Shown: positions 7,855 through 20,200 of the stretch, piece by piece
How the letters are laid out: each line of letters begins with the position of its first letter
Numbering within the stretch: the first letter of the stretch is position 1
From: a virus
Strand: one strand, 5' to 3'
IMG/VR virus record: IMGVR_UViG_3300010354_000151
Location: 1-46,060 of that record
DNA: 46,060 bases
Position numbers and translations under genes: made by a program
The notes under the pieces: model-generated
The model's database searches: none
Told to the model about the DNA's origin: nothing
What the model saw: the letters and a program-made list of their open reading frames with translations, nothing else

Positions 7855-10800
7855 ATGGCAACAAGTTCAAGACAATCCGCACTTTTTGGGGTTAATGATT
7901 GGAAAGCCTTCTACCAGACATTTAGAGAGGCTGATTTCCGTAGCTATGACTACGAAACCCTGCGTAAAAGTTTCATTGATTACCTTCGTACTTACTACCC
8001 AGAAACATTCAATGATTATATTGAATCCAGTGAATTTATTGCACTATTAGATGTTATCGCCTTCATGGGCCAAGGTCTTGCCTTCAGAAATGACTTAAAT
8101 ACCCGTGAAAACTTTATTGATACTGCTGAACGCCGTGATTCAGTTATTAAACTAGCAAATTTAGTTAGCTATACTCCAAAAAGAAATTTAACAGCGCAAG
8201 GGTATTTGAAAGTTACCAGTATACAAACTACTCAGAATATTACTGATCTAAATGGAAACAATTTAAGTAACATTCCAATTTTATGGAATGACCCTGCTAA
8301 TTCAAATTGGTTAGAACAATTTAACACAATTATCAACGCTGCCTTGATTAATACACAACGAATCGGAAGACCCGGTAATGTTGCTGAAATCTTAGGAGTA
8401 ACTACTAGCGAATATTCGTTATCAATCCCACAGAACAGCTTACCTATCGTTCCGTTTAGTAGCGTAGTTGATGGCATCAATATGGGTTTTGAATTAGTTA
8501 GTGTGTCTAGTGTGGACAGCGATACTATCTATGAAATACCTCCTGCACCTAGTGGCAGATTTAACATGCTGTATAGAAATGACAGACTAGGCTATGGTAG
8601 CCCAAATACAGGATATTTTTTCTATTTCAAACAAGGTACTTTGCAAAATTCAGATTTTTCTTTAGAACAGCAAATTGCCAATCAGGTTATTGATATTGAC
8701 ATTCAAGGTATTAATAATACTGATACTTGGTTATATCAACTAAGTGATACAAATCAAACAAATGTATTGTGGAAAAAAGTAGATAACATTTATGCTGACG
8801 CATATCTTCAGACTGAGAGTAGCAGACGCGAAGTTTTCAGCGTGAATTCTAGATTCAACGACCAAGTAAGTTATGTATTTGGTGATGGTGTGTTTAGCAA
8901 GATCCCCGTTGGAAACTTTAGAGCATATGTAAGATCCAGTAATGGTATTACATATACTATTGATCCAAATGAGATGCAGGGCATTTCAGTTACCTTTAAC
9001 TATATTAGTAGAATAGGTAGAGTAGAATCATTAACTCTTAGCTTAGAGTTAACAACTCCTGTCAGCAACGCTCAAGCCCGTGAGCCTTTAGCACAAATTA
9101 AACAAAGAGCACCCACACGCTATTATACTCAAAACCGTATGGTCAATGGTGAAGATTATAACAACTTCCCATATACACTATACAGTTCAATTATCAAGTC
9201 AAAAGCAATTAACCGTAGTAGTATTGGTGTCAGTAAAAATTTAGATTTGTTAGATCCAACTGGAAAGTACTCAAGTACCAATACTTTTGCCAATGATGGT
9301 GCATTGTATGAAAACGATGCCTTAGGAAATCTTTCATTAACTATTACCAATACTGGTAATATTATTAGATTCTTAACTGACTCATTAGCAAATGCGTTAG
9401 CAAGCAACCGGGCTCTACAATATTATATTCAAACTTATCCTAGATATGCAGTTAATTCATCTACCGGAGATGGTACTGTTTATTGGCAAACAAAAACGGT
9501 AGATGCCAATTCAATTACAGGATATTTTTACATTATTCAAAATGGAATAGATACTCCTATTCCAATTGGAACTTATAGCTCTAATAATGTCAAGTATATC
9601 ACAAAGGGTGCTTTACTAAAATTCTATGCACCGATTGGTTATTATTTTGATGATAACAATCGCTTAGTTGCAGGAATTCCAGGACCAAATAATCCAACAT
9701 TTATTTGGACTACTGTTATAAATGTTATTGGTGATGGATACAATAACGGTAGAGGTGGATTTACAAATGGTACCGGCCCAGTTACATTAAATGGTTATGT
9801 TCCTAATGGCGCTACATTAACGGATCCAGTTAATAATAGTAATTCAACTAGTATTATACCGTCATTTGATAATACATTGTCAAACGACATTATTACTGAG
9901 TGCAGAATTAAAATGCAACTTCAGCAAAGTTTTTCATTGGTATTCAATAATTCATTAACGATTGCAGAAGATCGTTGGTTTATTGAGAATTACAATGCAC
10001 CAAATTATTTTGTAAACTTTTTAAGTTTAGGAAATAATAGATATGCAGTAACATATAGATCATTGGCATATTACTTTGGTAGCGTAGCAGATACAAGATT
10101 TAGTTTTGAAAGAGATAAACTAGTTTATGATCCTTTTACTGGAAAAATTCTTCAAGACTATGTAAACATTTTAAAAACTAATTCACAACCAAACTCTAGT
10201 AGTCCATTAAACATTGATGTAAAAACTAATATTATTGGTCAAACAGTAGAGAGTGATGGTTATATAAATGATTTTGAAGTTGAAGTTTCTACTACAGATG
10301 TTAATAACAGAACTATTATAACAAATCCAGATTTCTTTACTACTGTTACAGGATATGTATATGGCGGTAATAATACTGGAATTTATGTTTTCTTTGAATT
10401 AATTCAAGATGCTTTATCATTAACTAGATTTCAAATAGTACCTACAAGCGATGTTGTATATACATATGGTAATAAGTCTGATATTGAAATCATAAAATAT
10501 GATTATCCAGTCGGTCAATTATTTTACGCCTATGTAGAAAATAAATTCTATAAATCATTTCAAGATCAAACAGTTACAACACCTTCTTATACATTAGTTG
10601 AACAACCGCAATATAGTATTAAGCCTGGTCGTCAAGGATTGCAATTCCAGTACCGTCATAATAGCAATAATACAACACGAATTGACCCAGCTACAACAAA
10701 TATTATTGATTTATATGTAGTAACTCAAGCTTATTATACGGCTTATCAAAATTGGATTCAAGATGTAACTGGAACAGTAGCTGAACCTAATAAACCTACA

Positions 10801-11253
10801 ATTACTGAATTAAATCAAGAATATAGCCAAGTAAATAACTTTAAGATGTTGAGCGATAGTGTAATTCTTAACAGTGTAATTTTTAAACCATTGTTTGGTG
10901 AAAAGGCAGCGCCAGCATTAAGAGCAACAGTTAAAGTTATTAAAGATAGCACAACAAATGCCAGCGATAGCGAAATTCGTAGCGCAGTATTGACAGCAAT
11001 GAATAATTATTTTTCAATTAATAATTGGAACTTTGGTGATACCTTTTTCTTTAGTGAACTAAGCGCATATCTACACAATGAGTGTGGTGATTTAATAAGT
11101 TCAGCAGTTTTAGTTCCAAACGATCCAACAATGAATTTCGGTGATTTATATGAAATAAAATGTGCTCCTTATGAGATATTTGTAAATGCTGCAACAGCAA
11201 ACGATGTTTTGGTTATTCCGGCGCTCACACCCGCCGAATTACAAATAAGATAA
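7855..11253 (+). CDS. 6: Baseplate wedge protein gp6
   Basis: A 1132-residue protein. The N-terminus is the typical gp6 start (FREADFRSYDYETLRKSFID, then LRTYYPETFNDYIESSEF, LLDVIAFMGQGLAFRNDLNTREN and ERRDSVIKLANLVSYTPKRN). The C-terminal ~110 residues (from ~1020), with RATVKVIKDSTTNASDSEIR and the following YFSINNWNFGDTFFFSEL segment, match the end of this family. gp6 dimers form the inner ring that holds the wedges together. T4 gp6 has 660 residues, so this copy carries roughly 470 extra residues, mostly beta-rich material in the middle (about residues 450-950), possibly exposed decoration domains. It has its own upstream promoter-like box and is followed after 10 bases by the giant gene. 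Confidence 0.88.
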   Translation: MATSSRQSALFGVNDWKAFYQTFREADFRSYDYETLRKSFIDYLRTYYPETFNDYIESSEFIALLDVIAFMGQGLAFRNDLNTRENFIDTAERRDSVIKLANLVSYTPKRNLTAQGYLKVTSIQTTQNITDLNGNNLSNIPILWNDPANSNWLEQFNTIINAALINTQRIGRPGNVAEILGVTTSEYSLSIPQNSLPIVPFSSVVDGINMGFELVSVSSVDSDTIYEIPPAPSGRFNMLYRNDRLGYGSPNTGYFFYFKQGTLQNSDFSLEQQIANQVIDIDIQGINNTDTWLYQLSDTNQTNVLWKKVDNIYADAYLQTESSRREVFSVNSRFNDQVSYVFGDGVFSKIPVGNFRAYVRSSNGITYTIDPNEMQGISVTFNYISRIGRVESLTLSLELTTPVSNAQAREPLAQIKQRAPTRYYTQNRMVNGEDYNNFPYTLYSSIIKSKAINRSSIGVSKNLDLLDPTGKYSSTNTFANDGALYENDALGNLSLTITNTGNIIRFLTDSLANALASNRALQYYIQTYPRYAVNSSTGDGTVYWQTKTVDANSITGYFYIIQNGIDTPIPIGTYSSNNVKYITKGALLKFYAPIGYYFDDNNRLVAGIPGPNNPTFIWTTVINVIGDGYNNGRGGFTNGTGPVTLNGYVPNGATLTDPVNNSNSTSIIPSFDNTLSNDIITECRIKMQLQQSFSLVFNNSLTIAEDRWFIENYNAPNYFVNFLSLGNNRYAVTYRSLAYYFGSVADTRFSFERDKLVYDPFTGKILQDYVNILKTNSQPNSSSPLNIDVKTNIIGQTVESDGYINDFEVEVSTTDVNNRTIITNPDFFTTVTGYVYGGNNTGIYVFFELIQDALSLTRFQIVPTSDVVYTYGNKSDIEIIKYDYPVGQLFYAYVENKFYKSFQDQTVTTPSYTLVEQPQYSIKPGRQGLQFQYRHNSNNTTRIDPATTNIIDLYVVTQAYYTAYQNWIQDVTGTVAEPNKPTITELNQEYSQVNNFKMLSDSVILNSVIFKPLFGEKAAPALRATVKVIKDSTTNASDSEIRSAVLTAMNNYFSINNWNFGDTFFFSELSAYLHNECGDLISSAVLVPNDPTMNFGDLYEIKCAPYEIFVNAATANDVLVIPALTPAELQIR

Positions 11254-11263
11254 GTAATATATT

Positions 11264-14200
11264 ATGGCAACAAGAATTAGAACCTTAAACTTTCTTCCTG
11301 AAATATTTAAAACACCTACAAATGCGCAATTTTTAGCCGCGACGTTAGATCAGATTGTTGATCAGCCTAGTACTAAAAAAATAGAAGGTTATATAGGTAG
11401 TAAGTTTGGTTATGGTATAAATGCTAAAAATTATTATGTAACAGAACCAACCAAAACAAGAACAGATTATCAATTAGATCCAGGCGTTGTTCTTACTGAT
11501 GCAAATAAAAACACCCCTAAAGATTTTATAAGTTATCCAGGTATCATTGACTCATTAAAAGTTAATGGTGGGGTTACTAACAATAATAACCGTCTTTTTG
11601 AAAGCCAATTCTATTCTTGGGATAGTTTTACAGACTTAGATAAAATTATCAACTTTAATCAATATTATTGGTTACCATTAGGCCCTGAATCCGTTATTGT
11701 AAGTAGTGAGACAGTATTCAGTGCTATTGATTATATTGTTCAAGATGTTATTAATGGTTACTCAATTTATCCTGTTGGATCAACAGCTGGCTCTACTAAC
11801 CCGACATTAACTTTACTTAGAGGCGGAACCTATACCTTTGCAGTTAATCAAGATAGTGAGTTTTGGATTCAAGGCGTCCCGGGAGTAACTGGATTTAGTC
11901 CAACTCAGCCCAATTTACAAACACGCGAAGTTTATGGTGTAAGCAATAACGGTATAAGCCAAGGTGTAGTTACTTTTACTGTCCCATTTAAAAACGCACA
12001 AGATGAGTATAACTTCCCAGGCAACAATCTTGTGTCTGTAGTAAGTACCTTACCTTTTGCTGAGGTAAATGGCAAAAGATTAAGTGAACTAGGAAGCATT
12101 GACGGCATTACGGCACTAAATGGCCTTACAGTAATGTTTTATAACACGGGTGTTTCTAATGAAATTGGTTATGTATCTAATTTCTTTGATTACACTAATT
12201 ACGATCAAAATAATAACATAACAGCACCTCAGACTGTCACAGCAACAGCAACTAGTTCAATTGACAATTCCGTAACGATCACGGACACATCTGTGTTAAC
12301 CGTTGGTAACACAATAACTTTCACTGGAGTTCCGTTTGGTAATTTAGCAGTATATTCTGAATTTTCTGGTGGTACAATTTATTATGTCCGTAGTATTATT
12401 AACGGTACTAAATTTACTGTAAGCTCAACCCTAGGTGGACCTGCAGTTGTTTTAACAACAGCGTCAGGAACATTAACTGGTAATATTAATCAGGGTTTAT
12501 TAGAGCAAGGATTTTATACTACAGTAAATGAAAATTTTTACACAATTACATTTTTAGACAACAGTAGTGATCCTGTTATTAGCTTGTCTCCGGCTGGTGC
12601 TATTCCAACCAATCAAAAAATTACTGCCAGTTTTGGTACCAATTATAGTAACAGAAACTTCTATAAAAATGAATTCGGTACTATAGTTTTAATTCCATAC
12701 CTAAGTGCTCAATTAGATACGCTATATTATCAAGATGGCACAAGTGCTAATAAAGTTGGTATTATTAAATTAATTGAAAGCAATGCTACTAATACATTAG
12801 ATGTAGAAACAGAAATTTTAGGTAAAAAGAATTTTAGTTCAACAAATGGGGTAGTATTTACAAATGGATTGAAGGTCTCATTCCAAGGAGATGTAGTACC
12901 AACTAGCTACCTGTCAGGTGAATATTATGTAGAAGGAGTAGGATCACATATTGAACTTATTCCTGTAGATACCCTTGTAGTACCGGAAGCATTTACTGAA
13001 AGTGTTTTAATACCATATGACACTACACCTTATGATTTTGGGAATTTTGATGGCGACAGTTTTATTCCAGTAAGTCCTGATTATATTACTATAGCTAGAA
13101 ATTCTGTTAATAAAAATGCATGGTCACGAAGCAATCGTTGGTTCCATATTGATGTTATAAATGCAACAGCGCAATACAATAATGACCCAGAATCTGTAGC
13201 CATCTATGCAACTGCGGCTGCAAAGGCTAAGAGACCTATCATTGAGTTTTATCCAAACTTAAAATTATTCAATCAAGGTTCTAGTGGAAAAAATCCAGTA
13301 GACTTTGTAGATTTTAGAACTTCAGATGCGTTTACATATGTAGCCGGTCAAGAAAGTTATTACCCTGATGTTGCTGTTTACACAGATTATACGTCAGTCA
13401 TTGCAAGCACAAATTATACTCAAAATAGAACTATTACTAATACTGACGGCCCCTCAGATACAATAACAATCAATAGTACAACCGGTTTCAGAGTAAATGA
13501 CATAATTATTTTAGATCCACCATTTAGTATTGGTGGTCTAACATATAACACAAATTATTATGTTGCGGAAGTTGTAGATGGTACTACAATTAAAGTTAGC
13601 CTTTCTAAAAATGGTGCTGTTATTAACTTAACTACGGCTGCTAGTATCTGCACAGCTAAATGGTATCCACAAAGCACAACCATTCAAGTAACTACTGCTG
13701 ATATCGGTAACAATGAGTTTGTGGGCGTGGGAACATTCACCGTTGGTCAGTATGTTGCTGATTCTACTAATTTATTACCACCTAATACTATCATTGAATC
13801 TGTTACAGGTATATCAACAAAAACTCTTGTTGTATCTTGGGGCGAAGATCAATCTGCTTACTTCAATGGTACATCAGTGGCATCTATAATTGCAGTACCC
13901 GAAGGTGTAAACAGCTATGCAGTTTTTGATGGTGCCAGAATTATCTTTGCAGCAGACACAGATGAAAATGTTCGCAACAAAATCTATGTTGTAAGATTCT
14001 CATCTATAACTGGCTCAAGTGTTCCGGTAATTACTTTGACTGAAGCGGATGACGGACTTGTCTTACCCGATCAACAAACAGTTGCATACAGAGGTTATAA
14101 TTATTTAGGCTTAGAATTTTGGTATGACGGTATTGAATGGATCAAGGGACAAGAAAAGGTAACAGTAAATCAAGCACCATTATTTGATATTTTTGATAAT

Positions 14201-17200
14201 AATGGAATTAGTTTTAGCGATAGCACAGTATATACTGGAACTGACTTCAGTGGATCAACTTTATTTCAGTATGGTATCGGATCAGGGTTAGACGATAATG
14301 TTTTAGGCTTTCCTTTAAAGTACTCATCAATTAACAACATCGGTGACATTAGCTTTGATATTACTTTTAACTCCGACATATTTAATTATGTAAGTGGATC
14401 AACACCTATTACTGAACAAGTGAACAAAGGTTACGTCTACAATTACAATTATTTTGGAACACTAGAAAGATTACTAGGATGGCAAACTGCGGTAAGCCCA
14501 AGTGTTCAGTATCAATTGTTTAGCTTTAATTACACACTTGGTTCAGAACCAGTATTTACAGTTGATGTTGGATTAATTCCCGACACACAGACCGAATGGC
14601 CAATCATACAAGTTTTCAATAATAACACATTATTAGAAACATCAGCATATTCTGTAACTAGTTTAGACACAAGTACGGTAGTAATTATTGATTCTGCACC
14701 AGTTGAAGATACAGTTATTCAAATTACAGTATTAAGTTCACAAGTAAGTGAGAATGCTTATTTTACGATTCCAATTAACTTAAACAACAACCCATTAAAT
14801 CAGGATATAACAGTTGCTAACTTAGGTGATATAAGAGGTCAATATCAAAGTATTTTTTATAACAATCCTAATTTGACAGGTCAAATTTTTGGATCAAACA
14901 ATTATCGTGATTCAGGTAATCTAGTACCATGGGGCAATAGAATTATTCAGAATAGTGCAAGTCTAGTATTACCGGGCGCATTCTTAAGAGATCCTAACAC
15001 AAATATTTTCAATGCGTTATCATTTAACAGTAAAGAATATATTAAGTTTAAAACTCTATTAGTAGATACTATTAATAATACAGATTATTCTCAACAATTT
15101 GATCCATCATTTATTTTAGATGATGCGTTGGATCAAATGACCGCAAGTAAAACTGATAATCAGTCGTTCTTCTGGTCTGATATGATTCCTAGCAAGGCTG
15201 CATTTGTTACTAATGTTTATTCATTCGCAAATAGTCTTGATATTTCTAGATATCCATTAACTAAAATTTATGATTTTAGTTCGGCAAATTATAGTGGAAT
15301 ATTAGTTTATCTAACTAGAACCATTAACAATATTACAACCACACAACAATTAATCATAAACCAGGATTATACAGTTAGTGTTGATAGCCCTTCGTTAACT
15401 GTAACCTATGATTTGTTACCAAACGACATTATTACAGTTAAAGAATATAATCAGACATATGGATCATATGTACCAAATACTCCTACTAAGTTAGGAATGT
15501 ATCCTGCTTCTATTCCTGAAATTGTTCTTGACAGTGATTACAGCACTCCAACATATTTTATAAAGGGTCACGATGGTTCATATACTAAGTTATATGGTGA
15601 TTATAATCCACAAACTGGAATTCTTGTTGATTTCCGCGATCAAGCATTATTTGAATTTGAAAAACGAGTTTACAATAACTTAAAATTAAGTAATGTAATT
15701 CCAATTAAAGAATATGAAGTAACACCCGGATTCTTTAGAACAACAGACTATTCTTATGACGAATGGTTGCAAATTTACACAACCAATTTCTTAGCTTGGG
15801 TTGGTGAAAACCGCTTGAATTATAAGAGACAGGTTTATAACAAGTTTGATCAATATACATACAACTATACCGACAGCGGTAACAAGTTAAATGGACAGCC
15901 CATAGAACAAGGTTATTGGAGAGGCATATATCAATATTTTTATGATACTACAACTCCCAATTTAACGCCATGGGAAATGATTGGTTACACAAACAAGCCA
16001 GCATGGTGGGAAGATAGATATGGTCCTGCACCATATACTAGTGACAACTTGGTGTTGTGGGAAGATTTAGAAAATGGTATTGACTATAACAACGGTAACC
16101 CAGTAGTTATAGAACAAGCTATTAGACCTGGATTACTAGAAGTGCTTCCAGTTAATAGTGCTGGTAATTTACTATCTCCCTTTGCATCTGTTGTAGGCAA
16201 TTATAATCCTAATCTTTTCCAAAGAGATTGGAAAGTCGGCGATGATTCTCCTGTTGAGTTGAGCTACCGTAGAAGCAGTTCATATCCATTTGATTTAATG
16301 CGAATTTTAGCATTGATGAAGCCTGCTAAGTTCTTTAACTTAGCTGCCGACATTGACAACTACAAGTATAATTACGAATTCAATCAATATCTTGTAAACG
16401 ATAGAAGCCATTTAGTTATATCAGATATTCAAATTTATGGCAATGGTATTGCCAAAACATCATACATTAACTGGATCGTTGATTATCAAAAGCAAATCGG
16501 TATTGATGCTACAACCAAAGTTACAGAATTACTACAGAATTTGGATGTCCGTCTAGTGTACAGAATGGCGGGCTTTAGTGACAAGACCTTCTTGAAATTC
16601 TATGTTGAGAAGGGAACACCTAACTCACGCAACGCCTCATTGTTAATACCTGATGAAAGTTATTCTTTATTACTATATGAAAATCAACCGTTTACAAAAT
16701 TAATTTACAGCGGTATTATTATTCAGATAGTACCAGAGGGTTATGCCGTATATGGTAATTCTCAGACACAGGCATACTTCACCACATTAGCACCAAGAAT
16801 AAATGTAGACTCTGAAATTATTAATGTAGAAAGCACCTCAGTAACTGTATATACAAAACCTTCTGAAACTGAAGTTATAGTACCATACGGCACTATATTT
16901 TATACTATTCAAGAAGTATCACAGTTCTTAATAAACTATGGTTTCTATTTAGAAGCTAATGGTATGGTGTTTGAAGAAGTTGAAAACGGTTTAGAAGTCA
17001 ATTGGAAACAAATGGTTGCCGAGTTCTTGTACTGGGCGCAAACTGGTTGGGAACAAGGAAGTATTGTTACAGTAAATCCTGCTGCAAAGAGTTTAACAAT
17101 TAATAAAGACGGTTATGTAGTTCAGCCATTAACTTTCCAACAATCTAATTTCATCTTAAATGAAAATTTATATCCAATACAAACTAAAGACTTGAGTATC

Positions 17201-20200
17201 GTAAGAGACCAAACATTGTTTAATGTTGTTCCGCAGAATACAGGAGATACACTTGCATATGGTCAATTCAATATTAATAATATTGAACATGGAATTGTAT
17301 TTGACAACATAACATTATTTGATGATGTAATCTATAATCTAATCACTGGATTAAGACAGTTAAGAATTACATGTCGTGGTACTAAGACAGCCGAGTGGAA
17401 TGGTACCGTAACCACTAGTGGATTCATTTTAAATCAAGACAATATAACCGAGTGGAGTAAAGAATTTAAGTACACTAAGGGCAGCATTGTAAAATACAAA
17501 AACAAGTATTGGACTGCTTTAAAGGTCGTTCAACCTAATAATATTTTTAACGAACTAGATTGGAAATTAACTGAGTACGGTGAAATTCAAAAAGGGTTAC
17601 TATCTAACTCAAGTACTCGCAGTTATGAGAGCACATTGTATTATGATGTAGATAGGGCTAATCTAGAAAAAGATGCAGACCTGTTAAGTTTTAGTTTGAT
17701 TGGCTATCGTCCTCGTGATTATCTTGCACTTGCAGACTTGACTGATATTACTCAAGTCAATGTTTACAAAAACATGATTAAGAATAAAGGTACACTTAAT
17801 GCTGTTAGTGCCTTTAGGGGAGCTAATTTACCGCAAGGTGGAATTGATTATGAAGTCTATGAAAACTGGGCTATTAAGTCTGGAGAATTTGGTGGAGTAT
17901 TAAACTCTAACTTTGTAGATTTTAAACTTAATCAAAACAGTCTTGTTGGAAATCCAAGCATTGTTTCACTAACTGATGGATCAAATACAGAAGGTTCACA
18001 ACAAGAAGTTCCGTTAAGCAGTCTGTATAATTATGATAGACCAATAACTGATCCTAATATTCTAGCTACTGTCCCAAGTGAAGAGCCTTCAACATTATTC
18101 CCTGATGCTGGTTATGTGAACTTAAATGATGTAAAAATGTCATCATTCTATCTGTCACAGATTGCAGCGGCCGTTGATAAAAATGGATTGATAGTTCCAC
18201 TAGACAGATTCTATGTTGGCGATTATGTTTGGATTGCAAATTATTTAGGAACATGGAATGTTTATTCTCCAGTAAGCATGGGGCAAGTAATTGGTGCATT
18301 GAATAATCTAAATGGCACTGTAACAATTACATTTAAAGAACAACATAACTTAACACAATACGATCCATTAGCGATATTAAATTTTGACACAGCCGTTAAT
18401 GGGTATTACATCGCTGCTCTTATAGTAGATCCATACAGAATTATTATTAATTTACAAATGGATCCTTCAATTATAACATTGACAGGACAAGGTGTAGGAT
18501 TTAAGTTCCAGCAACAAAGAGTTGCAACCCCTGCAGATATTATCAATCTACCATTACTGAACACTGAATTTGAAAAAAATAAAGTTTGGGTAGATACAAA
18601 TAATAATGGTTCTTGGGCTGTATTTAGAAAAGACCTTAATTACACTTATCAAAAGCAATTTACAAGACCTACTGGTCAAGCGTTCGGTAGTGCAGTTGCG
18701 TATTCTACCAATTTAGGATATTTAATCGGAGATGAAGCCGAAGGTGCTGTTTACCGTTATACTTATAATGAATTATTACAAGATTGGCAATTAATACAAA
18801 CTATCACCCATGGCACATCATTTGGTACTACAATTGAATATGCTGATGATATTTTTGTAATAAGTGAGCCAACTGGTTCTAAGCAAGTACATATCTATAG
18901 ACTAGATCAAACTATATCATCTGATGACTTAGTAGTATATCAAACACCTATTAGTGCTCCTGCTAATTCAGTTAACTGGGGCCAAGCAGTTGCAATTTCA
19001 GGTGATAAAAATTGGATCTTTATTAGTGACTTTGACAATACAGTATCTCCAAATTTGGTACATGTATATAGAAAGTCACAACTTACTGATGAATATGAAT
19101 TTGCAACAACAGTAACAGTATCTGGTTTGGTTGCTGGCGACAACTTTGGATATGCTATTGCAACTGATTACACTGGCGAAAATATTGTTATTAGTGCTCC
19201 TAATGTAAGTTACAGCGTAAGTATTGATGACTATGGTTACGCATATGCATTCAACCGTATAGTTCAAAAAATTGAAGTACAAAATAATAGTCAACCCGAC
19301 ATACCGCAATCATTTGAATTAGCGTATACCCCTACAACTGTCAGTAAAGTTTTGGCTTCTACCACTGCACCAAGTACTCTAACATTGACAACCAGTGCAG
19401 CCTCATTAAATGTTGACGATCCAATTGTATTCTTGGGAGCAGGACTGCAAAATACTTTAATCAGTCCTAATCAAGTGTATTACATTGCAAGCAAGTCTGG
19501 CAATGACATAACTATCAAAACATCTAGGGCAAGTCTTTCTGCATTTACTGTTACAACACAAGGTTCAGTAAACGCAACAGTAAGCGTACAAAATACTCCT
19601 ATATACTTAAGTGTTAATAATACTTTAATTGATGACAATCAATATGCAATTATTGGTAGTGATTTATATTACTATGGATCATTGACTGCAGGTGATATTA
19701 TTACAGTTAGTGGTCAATTGTTTGTTAATACACAAAGATTCAGTACAGATACTACCCCATTAATAGGTGTAGAGTTTGGCCATAGTTTGGATATTGCAAC
19801 AAAGGGTAATGAAATTATTGTTGGAGCTCCGTTCCAACTAAACACACAATTACAAGAAGGTGCAGTTTATAGATTTACTAACAGTGGATCAAACTATGGT
19901 TACATCATAGGAACAGACCCGGTAGCATTAACAACAAATGCAAATATATTAATCAACGGATATCTGGTTAAATTAACACCTGGAAATGCATCTAGTGTAG
20001 CAAGTACCATTAATCAAACTAATATCACAAATGTTACTGCAACAGCAACTCCTGATAATAGACTGATAATCGGATTGATTAATAACGATTTATCAGTACC
20101 CAATCAACAGTTAACTCTTGGTGTAATGAACAATACAGTTCTAGCTGAGTTGGGGATTACACTATTTACAGAAACACAAGTTATACAGTGCCCACATACA

